Positions 35,501 to 44,966 of a DNA stretch of 64,000 bases are shown here, piece after piece (position 1 is the stretch's first letter; the number at the start of each line of letters is the position of its first letter). Where the stretch lies: NCBI GenBank assembly GCA_030015575.1, contig CM057338.1, positions 134,875,546 to 134,939,545 of the forward strand, given 5' to 3'. The stretch comes from Agapanthus africanus (lineage: Eukaryota > Streptophyta > Magnoliopsida > Asparagales > Amaryllidaceae). A program made the position numbers and the translations under genes. The notes below the pieces were generated by a model. The model saw nothing but the letters and a program-made list of their open reading frames with translations, was not told the origin of the DNA and did not search any database.

Positions 35501-36201
35501 GATGAACCTGAGAATTATGTGGCAAACTGCCATGTGATCTTTCACTCGTTAATAAACAGTGAAGAAGCTCCAGACGCAAAGAAATTGGGGGTAGATCCTG
35601 AGCCGGAACTTCTAGGGCCATCAGACGAAATAATTGACGCATTCCTGAACAAAGCTCGTCTAAAAGCAAAGCTGATCAGGAGCGCGAGATGGCCATATTT
35701 GAAAAAGCCAAATGCCGACGACTAGATGAAAAGGTCGAGGCACCCCAACCGGAGCAAAGCATCCCTATCGCCCGCAAAATCAAGCTTAAAGTAAGGAAAC
35801 GATTCATTAGGGCCCTGTCGATAGGAATGAAGTGGCCCTCTTCCAGAGGAAATTCTCCTGGCGGTATACATCTTGATGAAGCGGACATACATCCTAACTT
35901 CTGTTTATACCATCAGAGGATTGCACACCCTATCGAGGAGTGCATAGCCTTTAAAAACTGGTGGCAGGGATATGTTGCCCACCGACAACACGTTCAACGA
36001 GTGAAGCACAAGGCTCATCGGGAACAGAAAAGCACGACAGATGAGCGCAAAAAAGTCGCCAGCAACTGTCACATAGTCGACCCCAAAGAATCGCAAGTTA
36101 TCACCTTTGGAAGCGACTCTGATGAAGAAATTGCACTCAGCCCTCTCTTCAAGGAATCCACCTCCGACACAAATGATGCGAAGATTTGCAAGAAAATCTA
36201 G
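32565..36201 (+). pseudogene. gag: gag of B2 with five SVF.RL-type motifs
   Basis: The N-terminal part (32565-33500) starts with a Cys/Asn-rich leader, then carries KSVFDRL, ASVFNRL, ESVFARL, KSAFDRF and TSVFKRL spaced about 30-40 residues apart, followed by a basic region. The capsid-like core (about 33760-34700) has KFHVYKGTGNPHQHVAQF and FEWYSELP. The C-terminal part has two CX2HX4HX4C clusters: YCLYHQAVSHPIENC near 34950 and FCLYHQRIAHPIEEC near 35900. A Lys-rich DDNGED-type acidic stretch lies between them. The gene is broken at several points. It is strongly similar to the B1 gag. After 36201 no protease core or RT is found. Confidence 0.8.
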
Positions 36202-36285
36202 CTGCGTAATCATACGTTGCCCGAAAAATCTTGGACCTACGACCGGGACGTCTATAAACTACTACGGACCGCAGCATCCCAAGGC

Positions 36286-36326
36286 TGACACAAAAAAATA
36301 AAAATAAAAATAAAAATAAATAATAA
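36286..36326 (+). repeat. A-rich (AAAAAT)n simple repeat
   Basis: Runs of A separated by single T, at the border between gag and the non-coding repeats of B2. Confidence 0.8.
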
Positions 36327-36439
36327 AAAAACGGTATGTCCATAAGCAAAATGGGCACGGATGAAAACCCGAAAGGGCTCTGTGAGTAAAAACAGCAGGA
36401 CTACCGGCGAGTTTTGTGAAAACCCGAAAGGGCGCAATC

Positions 36440-37020
36440 TAGTTAAAAGACACTCGCGAGGCCTTCTCGACCTTGTGAGGAGAAAATACCTGCGTGAGAT
36501 CCTTACGACTCACAAGGGAGCAACACACTTAGGGATCCACACGATTCCTAAGAAGAAATTACACTTACGAGATCCTCACGACTCGTAAGGAGAACTCCCC
36601 TTTGAGACCCTCACGGCTCATAGGATTCAAAAGCCTTAAGCGACAGGGATCTGAACCTGTTCTTAAGCCATCACAATCTCCAATTTTGCCCTATAAGCGG
36701 GTTAATATCGACCCTTGTATACAATCTACGGGCGCGAATAAACGTTTCCCTAACAAAGTCCCACCCGCGACTGGGGATATGTTTACACAGTGGACAGCCC
36801 TTGTAAGTCCTCTCGACTTATAAGGAGAAAATACTCTTTTAAGATCCTTACGATTTATAAGAGAACACATACTTAAGACTCCTCACGATTCTTAAGGAGA
36901 AAACGCACCTGCGAGATCCTCACGACTCGTAGGGAGAAATACCTTTATGAGACCCTTATGGCTCATGAAGTCAAAAGCCTTAGTCGACAGGATCCTAACC
37001 CTGTTTACTAAGCCACCTTT
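36440..37020 (+). repeat. hairpin array 1 of B2
   Basis: About nine short units of 45-50 bp of the form stem, ATCCTCACGA-type loop, stem, then GGAGAAAA spacer. An example is CTTACGAG (36564-36571) with CTCGTAAG (36582-36589). Another is CCTGCGAG (36908-36915) with CTCGTAGG (36926-36933). Loops are nearly constant while stems differ in matching pairs. Larger inverted repeats with CTTAAG or CCTTAG arms close each group (near 36635-36675 and 36975-37015). Confidence 0.8.
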
Positions 37021-37149
37021 GTTCGACATCGACAAAGGCAAATGATGATTCGCTCCTGGCAATATCCCAGTTGTAGCGATGCCGATGCCGAAATCGGTGT
37101 CCAATCCCAAACTCGCAGCGAAAATCCAGCGAGCCACAAATGCATACGA

Positions 37150-37400
37150 AATAGCCGAAATGATAGGGCAACTTGCAACAAAATCAGCAAGTAAAAACGT
37201 ATGCACACAAAATAGCCGAAATGATTGGGCAACTCGCAATAAAAAGCAGCGAGTAAATAAAACAAATAGCCGAAATAATTGGGCAACTCGCAATAAAAAG
37301 CAGCGAGTAAATAAAACAAATAGCCGAAATGATTGGGCACTGCGAAAAATAGCCGAAATGATTGGGAATCGCAAATTTCGTGATATAAAAGCTGAAATGA
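37150..37400 (+). repeat. 54-bp tandem repeats with paired arms
   Basis: AGCCGAAATGATTGGGCAAC recurs at 37213, 37267 (one difference) and 37321, 54 bp apart, with a 60-bp relative at 37153. Most units hold a hairpin: ACTTGC (37171-37176) with GCAAGT (37187-37192) in one, ACTCGC (37232-37237) with GCGAGT (37249-37254) in another. The open frame through it only reflects the repeat. Confidence 0.85.
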
Positions 37401-37479
37401 TAGAGCATCGCGGAAAGAAAAATATATGAAATGAAACTTTTTGCCCTACAGGCGAGATCACATCGATACCTGTATACAA

Positions 37480-38540
37480 TCCAGGGACACAAACAAAGAG
37501 AGAACCATACCTTCCCATCAGCTCCATCCGAAAAAGAGCCAAGTCTCGACGGCCACATTTACAGCCTGGAGACCCACAACAGCGTTCCTCCTCATTCCAG
37601 CAGGACTCAGACGCAACATCACCAAACGGAGCCACGGCATAGTCCCTAGTTCCAAATCTCGACGGTTCACAGACAACCTAGAGACCACCTCGACGTTCGT
37701 CTTGATACAGCAGACGCAATGCCACCCCGGCGTTCCTTCGCAGTCCAGCAGTATACAGATGCAACGTCAACGAAAGACCTCATGGTCGAAACAAAGCGAA
37801 GTGATGAAAAAATCCTAGCTCCACCTCAGCATTCGTCTCGTTACAGCAGACGCAATATCACCCTAGGGTTAAAACAACGGAGCCATGGCAAAGTCGCTAG
37901 TTCCAAATCTCGACGGTTCACCAACAACCTAGAGACAACCGTGACATCCGTCTCGATACAGCAGACGCAATGCCAGCAAACGAAGCAAAGGCCAAATTCC
38001 TAGCTTCAGGGTCTTGACGGCAACTCATATAAAACCTGAAAGACTATCAGAGATCATCCCACACCAGCACGGAGTGGTCACCATCTCGACGTTCGTCTCG
38101 ATACAGCAGACGACAGGATTCGGACACGCCAAAGCAAACGAAGCAAAGGCCAAATTCCTAGCTTCAGGGTTTTGACGGCAACTCATATAAAACCCGAAAG
38201 ACTATCGGAGATCATCCCACACCAGCGCGGAGTGGTCACCACCTCGACATTCATCTCGATACAGCAGACGAGATGTCACCCCAGCGTTCTTCCTCCAGCA
38301 GGGTTCAGACGCAACAACCAAACAACGGAGCCACGGCAAAATCCCCAGTTCCAAACCTCGATGGTTCACCAACAACCTAGAGACAACCGCGACATTCGTC
38401 TCGATACAGCAGACGCAATGCAAGAAAACAAATCAAAGGCCAAATTCCTAGCTTTAGGGTCTTGACGGCAACTCATATAAAACCTGAAAAACTATCGGAG
38501 ATCATCCCACACCAGCGCGGAGTGGTTATAACTCATCAGG
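37480..38540 (+). repeat. long direct repeats in the B2 non-coding region
   Basis: Two modules alternate. One contains CTCGACGGTTCAC...AACCTAGAGAC...GATACAGCAGACGCAATG (around 37650, 37900 and 38350). The other contains TTCCTAGCTTCAGGG...GACGGCAACTCATATAAAACC (around 37995, 38155 and 38448). Copies differ by scattered changes. CTCGACGTTCGTCTCGATACAGCAG-like phrases suggest an older, shorter repeat underneath. No coding is recognised. Confidence 0.7.
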
Positions 38541-38809
38541 GCTCCCCGAACTGAGCCTAACCTCAAGTAAAAAGCGGCATGACAAAATTCCTAACGCTTG
38601 CTCTTCCGACGGTCAAACTGCCTAGGAAGATTGCTTGAAGACGTCTTGTCCAGCCCCCGAAGGGATCAGAGACACGACAGTCGCAAGGCTACTCAAACAA
38701 CAAGATTGCCTATCGAGGGATACATCAACCAACGCGACGGTACGACGGGCAAAACCCTAGTATCACAAACCTTAACGGACCTCTGTCGTAAAGAGCAGAG
38801 GTTAACTGT

Positions 38810-39260
38810 GATGTTAGGATATTCTTGCGAGAACTTCTCGACTCGTCTCGACTCGTGAGGAAATTAGTGTTTTCGCGAGAACTTCTCGATTCATCTCGAC
38901 TCGTAAGGAAAAGCCTTAGGCAATGGGGATAAGGACCTGTTTCCTAAGCACTGGGGCCTTGCAAGTCGGTCCGAAATGGACTCTTGCATACTATTCACGG
39001 ACCACACTCTCCAAAGTCTAATCTCGACAAGGAGGGAAACAACCACTTACAAGTCCTCTCGACTTGTAAGAGGGAAAATTCTCTTGTGAGATCCTTACGA
39101 CTCTTAAGAGAAAACGCACTTAGGAATCCTCATGATTCTTAAGGAGAAAATACACCTACGAGATCCTTTCGACTCGTAGGGGGAAAAATCTTTATGAGAC
39201 CCTCACGGCTCATAAAGTTGAAAAGCCTTAGGCAGCAGATTTTAACCTGCTTCCTAAGCC
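38810..39260 (+). repeat. hairpin array 2 of B2
   Basis: Same design as array 1. CCTACGAG (39155-39162) pairs with CTCGTAGG (39173-39180). CTTTATGAG (39190-39198) pairs with CTCATAAAG (39209-39217). A closing hairpin with CTTAGGCAGCAG and CTGCTTCCTAAG-like arms lies near 39225-39262. About eight units. 39261-39527 holds an A-rich stretch without features. Confidence 0.8.
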
Positions 39261-39527
39261 ATCACTACCTTTCGAAGAGTTCAAGACGGAATGCTCTCTA
39301 TCACCTACAGGCTACGCTTACTAAGGTAACATGCCGGCAACAAAGAAAAGAGAAGAGGCAACGGTAAAACAAACAAAAAAATGTGTATCTTTTATTCATG
39401 AATTCAATCAAATACAAGTTGAATCATGTGAAGGAATAAAAAAGAAAAGAAAAAGAAGATACATGTTATTCAAAGATTACAAGCAAAACAGCTACTGAGA
39501 AGGGGGCGTTTTCAATAAACCAGTCAG

Positions 39528-42500
39528 TTACTCCCGCACTCCCTTCAGCCCCTTTTCACGGTCAGCTGCCGCGGCCAACTCCGCTTCAACCTGAGCCCGT
39601 TGCTGCAAATAAGATGAATGTTGCTCATCAGTGACCCGCTGAGCTACTCCACGACTTTGCGCGTCTCGCTCGATGAGGTCGAGCTTCTGCCTCAGCGTTA
39701 GCCCGTTAGAAATACATCGTAGAAGGCCCTCAAAGGTAGTTTTCAACTGTATAGCATTTGCATCAATCTGAGTATGCAATCGGGCAGATTCACTTAAAGT
39801 CTCTTCACACTCCTTACGCTTTAAAACCGCTTCTTATTCAAGATGGCGGAAGTAGGGAGTGCTCTGCTCGACCCACGCAGCCCGTTGAGAGTTCACAGCC
39901 AGGACATCAGGAGCAGGACGTCCGACCTCGAGCTCATGCAGACAAGCCTCAATTTTCCTGTAGTGATTAACCCAAGACTCAACGACGCCCTCGTTATGAA
40001 AGTGCACGAGCGTCGTCAGCATGGGATTAACCTCAGCAGCAAAATTTGCAGCAAGGGCAGGATTCTCCGTGTCAAGTTCCTCGAGGTGATCGCTCAACAT
40101 AAGCAGACTATTCACAGCGTCTTTTGAAGATAGACGTCTGGAAAAGGGGCCCGCTGGCATTATGATTCTAGACTCGAACGGAGCTGAAGTCGGTATCACA
40201 GCTACCAAGTAAATCACAGTCAAATAATGGTTCAAGAAATAGAAAAGCTACATGAACAAGGGAGTTTACTATACCGGCTGCGGTAGGCGGCAAGGCCGGG
40301 AGTACTGGTGGCACAGCTGTTCTTTCGTCTCCTCCTTCAATCTGTAGTGCTGAAGTCAAAACAAAGAAGAATTAGAAACGATTTGGCTGCCCGTAAAAGA
40401 AAAGAAAAGACATTAGCTGAAAACTGTACTCACCAGCGCCACTAGATGAGGCAATCTCTGATTGGAAGGAGAAATGTGGGTGCAGCACCTGATACAGGTG
40501 ATCGAAAAGAACTCCTGCAAGGATATAATAATGCGATGTCAGTACATAAAGTATGTTGCCTACAATGGAACCGATGGGTCACAAATCCGTACCTTCCAGC
40601 ATTTGAGAGGATACATGAGAAGGCAAAGGGGCGGCCACCGCCAAAGTAGCAACTGGCGATGCTTCCTCGGATGGCACAACCTCAACACTAGCCACACCTG
40701 CATTAGAAACGAGAGAAATACTGTCAAGAGAGATTGAAAGGGATTGCAGAACAACAAGGAAAGCAATGACCCAAAATCTACCTGGTGAGTCGCCGGTCGA
40801 GACCGCGACAAGGACGTCACTGGATATAGCGATTACTTCACCCTCCTCCATCGGAATGGTTTCGCCGCCCGTAGCCTCATCCCCCGACTCCACGAGAATC
40901 GTCGTGACACTCACAGCACCCGGCAACGGCAATGAACCGCAAGGTGAGAGAGTGGCAATTGGGACAGTTCCAGACTCTTGAGAAAGAGTGGCTACCTCAG
41001 GCTCGGCGGTTGCCGCCATCTCACCCACCACTTCCTCATCAGGACTCGGCCCTGCAAGATAGGATATATGAGAATCTGAAAATTAAAACGTTGACAAAAG
41101 AACTCAATGTTACGTCACCTTGGGTCGGTCTTTCAACTGCTTCCCGAGCCGCACGTGTTGCCTGTCTGTGAGCGGTGGACAGGGCGGCCGGAGCATCCTC
41201 TGAAGGAGTAGGGGCAGGGGTAGTAGCACTTGAGCCTGCACCCGTGGCCAAGGTGGCATTATGCTCCCTTGATGTGCGCATTCTGCACTTCCTTTCCGCC
41301 CGGGCCGTAAGAGCGGATCTTCTCAAAACCTTTGTCAACGGGACGTTATCATCCGCACCAATAGTTACCTCTGGAGCCGTTGTGGCATCCGTCATCGGTC
41401 GCTTAAGTAAAGCCTCTTTCGGCAGTACTGAGGAGGCCGGGGTTTCGATAGCTGACCCTGGAAGCATCTCCACGTCACCCGGCGGGATCGGCACTGTACT
41501 GGGCATGACCTGAGTCAAGGTAGTCCCTGCGATAAGATAAAACGAGAGGGGTCAGATTATCCATAAGAAAGGAGAATGAAGGCACAATGAGCCGAAATAT
41601 ACCAAGGCCCAGTGAAGCGCGAATCCTCTCCTCCTCCTCAAAAGTCATGAGGGAAGCCGCGAGAGCATCTTCAGTGGAAAGTCCTGTTAAAGAAGGAAAA
41701 GCGTCAGTTACAACATGATAATAAAAATATAATGAAATGACGAAAGGTACGATTGATATTTACTTGATTGCGCGGGGATGGCCAGTCCCGCTTTGTGGCT
41801 TGGTAATCGCTCGGAAGCTGCAATAGCAGCCTCGAGATCGGTATCGTCCGGCGCTATGAATAGACCCTCGTTTGTCCCATATTCACCCAAGCCCTCACTG
41901 TAAGGAGTATGAGGCTCCTGACCAAATACAACGTCGGCAGCAAGAATCGACTTCTTCTTCTTCTGCGAGCGATTACCAGTCGCCGCCAACACAAGCTTAC
42001 GCTTGACGGGCACCTTAGGACGACGAGTCCCGATATCTGAACCCACACCAGACTCGGGAGATGCCACAGTCACCGTTTCCACGGGAGCACGGGGTATCGG
42101 CAGCTCAGGCCTATCATGCGGGACCTCGACCGCAACAGCTTCTCTTAAGGGAGGACGGACAATGGTCCATCGCTTCAGAGGGAAATTTCGATCACCGGCA
42201 GGGGGTGCACCCTTGGGATCGAGCAGCAGTCGCTTCTCTTCTCTGATAACGGTGCCCATCGAATGCTGGTACCACTCCACATATACATTCAGGGCTTTCG
42301 GGACACAACTCGGCTTACTAATAAAGAAACTGGAGCCGGTGTTCAATCGCATAAAATGGTGCATTGCATTCCGAATACCCTCTTCAGTCGCAGGTGGCTC
42401 TGACAGGAAGGCCTCGAGCGGAACGCCTTGGTTGTAGCTTAACTGCTGAGCAAAACGATGCGGGTTGTACCTCATGAATAATGCCGCATCATTTTTCCAA

Positions 42501-44079
42501 AATACCAGAAAGCCCGACCTGATGGAGTACAGGTGACGAATCTCCCGAGCTTTCAGCACGGAAGCCCCGTCTTTAAAGATGTCCCGTAATGACAGCACCG
42601 TCTTCACAGATTCCTGGCCGACGGTTAAAATTTTGTCGGTGAAGGACATGCCGTCTCCAACCATGCATGGACGAAGAAGCAAATCCCTAGCTTCCCGCGG
42701 TGACGGACTTACAATGGACGCGTCGACTAAACGCATTATCCGAGGAAACTTGCATCTGTCATAAAAAGAAGGTCTTCTGTGGATGCCGAAGACCCCGAGC
42801 GCGTGCAACTCAAACCATGAGGTGAAATAATGCATTGAAAAGTTGGCAGGCTGCACCCCCGGCTCAGTAGTGTCTGCTGCCAAGTTGAGGCCGTGATACA
42901 GGTGGGTAGCCCAGCAATCCCAACGGCCACTTGTATTCCGGCAACCATTCGATGCGCGGGGTAGAAGACTGAAGGCCTCATGTAGCGAGGGTGCATGGAA
43001 AGCGCAAACCAGCTTAACCATAAACCCATGAACCCTAGAAAGAACGACTCCTCATCAATGCCCGGAGCGGCAATCTCTGAAAAGGGAACGATCGCGGCGT
43101 TGGGAAGAAAGAAATCCTTTTGATCGGCTTCCAATATTGGCCGGCGATATAATCCAAAGCCGAAAGGATCATCAAGTTTGGCAAACTTCTCACCTTGCCG
43201 CGACAAAATTTCCGGGCGAAGAAAACGGGCAATGAAGTCCGCAAAGCTGACCCCCCGGCCTCCGGATTCGAGGAAGAGACTCTCATACATATTCAACACC
43301 CATATCAAACTTGGGGACTGGTGTTGAATGGCGTTCTCTGGAGTAAGGCCCATTACCCCCGGTTTGGTGGCAAAAATATACTCATCCGTAGGAAGCTGCT
43401 CCTCATAATGCTCTCCCCTAACGGGTAAACCAGAAACCTCGGCAAATTCTTCTAAGGAGATGGAGACTTTTCGATCCAAGAAGAGGAAGGTGTGGGTCGA
43501 AATGTTCCACTGCTCTAAAAACGCCTTAATCCACCATGTGGGAGGTGCAGAATATTGGAGCAAGGAAGTGTAGATCGCAGGATACAATCCGAGCTTTAGT
43601 AGCTGCAACCTCTTCGCCGACAAAATATAGCGGGCCCACTGTAAGTATCCGACCGGGTGACAGGGAGTTGGTCCTATGTTGTAGGGCTATCCCCAAGGGC
43701 ACGATTCACCCTGACATATGCGCCGCCCTAGGGTGTCCAAAGCCACCGGCGGTTGCACGGGAACTGCGGCAATAGAAGGCCGAAGGAGCCCTTCTGAAGT
43801 CCAATTTACCTCCTCCACAGTATAATTGATCGGGGGTGCATCTGCATAAAGGATCGCAGAGATAGGCTCCGAGGGCGTCGCACAAGAAAGGGTCCGTCGG
43901 CCTCTGATAATTTGATCATACCATCTACCCCATTGATGAAGATTCTTACATTCCGGGTCATGATCTTTAATCAGCGCAATAACCTCTCGGTCCACGGGCG
44001 CTTCAGGAAACCCGCCTTCTGAGCGGACGAACGGGAAAGAGGTGTCAGAAGACATAGTACCTACATGGGAAAAGAACAA
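39528..44079 (-). pseudogene. antisense ORF of B2 with a plant mobile domain
   Basis: Runs opposite to gag. The N-terminal part (41708-44079, several open stretches) contains YSAPPTWWIKAFLEQWN, HTFLFLDRKVSISLEEFAEVSGLPVRG and a long helical region. The W...AFLERWN...TFLF...TLEDVA.L.GLPV pattern is that of the plant mobile domain (PF10536), found in MAIN/MAIL proteins and in plant transposons. Then come Pro/Thr/Ala-rich, acidic blocks (40579-41518) and helical C-terminal blocks (39528-40235) with coiled-coil character. Gaps between the C-terminal blocks look intron-like. About four or more breaks. It fills the same slot as the PF04195-like antisense ORF of T1 but is not related in sequence. 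Function unknown. The domain name rests on motif memory. Confidence 0.65.
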
Positions 44080-44966
44080 ATTGTCAGCCGCCGGTGCTAG
44101 AATTTAAAATTCTGACACTTGGTACTTTAAAATTCGTACCGCACTGCAATGCAGTAGAAAGGGACCAAAGGGGACCCATATAATCCAGATGACAATTCAT
44201 CATTAATAAAACAGTCTCATCATTTGATGAGACTGTCATTAAATGAGGAAATCTTCAATTGATTCTCATTTAATAAGAAATCTCTCGGGCTAAGGAGTAA
44301 ATCTCCCCTTGAGAGCAGTGCTCTGTGACAGAATGCCACTTTTCAAATCCTAATGATGAAGGAATAAAAATTCCTCAAGAGCCTTGCTCTATAGAAATGA
44401 TGGAATAACCATTAGAACATTTAGAATAAAGGTTTTAATGAAATAAATTCTAAAATTTATGAACAAACTCTAAGAGTTCTTCATGAGCAAAGCTCTGTTC
44501 ATTCATGGGCTAAGAAACCCCAGGAAAGATCTCCTTAGATCTATGGGTTTAAAAGAGCAAAGCTCTGTTAATGGAACCCTAAAAGGGTTTTCTTTAGATC
44601 AAAGATCTATAGAGAGCAAAGCTCTGGTAATGAAACCCTAAAAGAGCTTTCTTTAGATCAAAGATCTATGAAGAGCAAGGCTCTATTAATGGGTGAAACC
44701 CTAGATTCTTAAATAATCTTTTAAAAGATTTAATTTTTACCGAGATTTTAGTAGAGTTTTGACTCTTGAAAAGTTCTTAAGCAAAAGAGCTATGCTCTGA
44801 ATAAAAATTCTCAAAGGAAGAAGATGAACAAAATCATTTAAAGGACCAAGGGTCCTATTTATAGACATAAATAGCCGTTTCAACTTCTGAGTTGATCCAA
44901 CGGCAGGGATTCTGCCACTGCTGCACTCACGTGTGGGCCACGTGAGCGCAACGGTGGGGGGGCATT
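44080..44966 (+). other. non-coding stretch and polypurine tract before the B2 3' LTR
   Basis: No coding is recognised. The sequence is dense in short hairpins, for example AGTCTCATCA (44213-44222) with TGATGAGACT (44225-44234), and AGAGC/GCTCT, AGATC/GATCT pairs. The final ACGGTGGGGGGGC (44951-44963) is a plausible polypurine tract just before TGTTTCCCCC. Confidence 0.6.

Noticed and set aside
37079-37429. Repeated-peptide frame rich in Asn and Lys
   Set aside because: Reading of the 54-bp tandem repeats, a length that is a multiple of three by chance.
36440-39260. CRISPR-like array
   Set aside because: There are short repeats and spacers, but this is plant DNA, the spacers are not unique and no cas gene is present. 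The units are hairpins of a retroelement interior.
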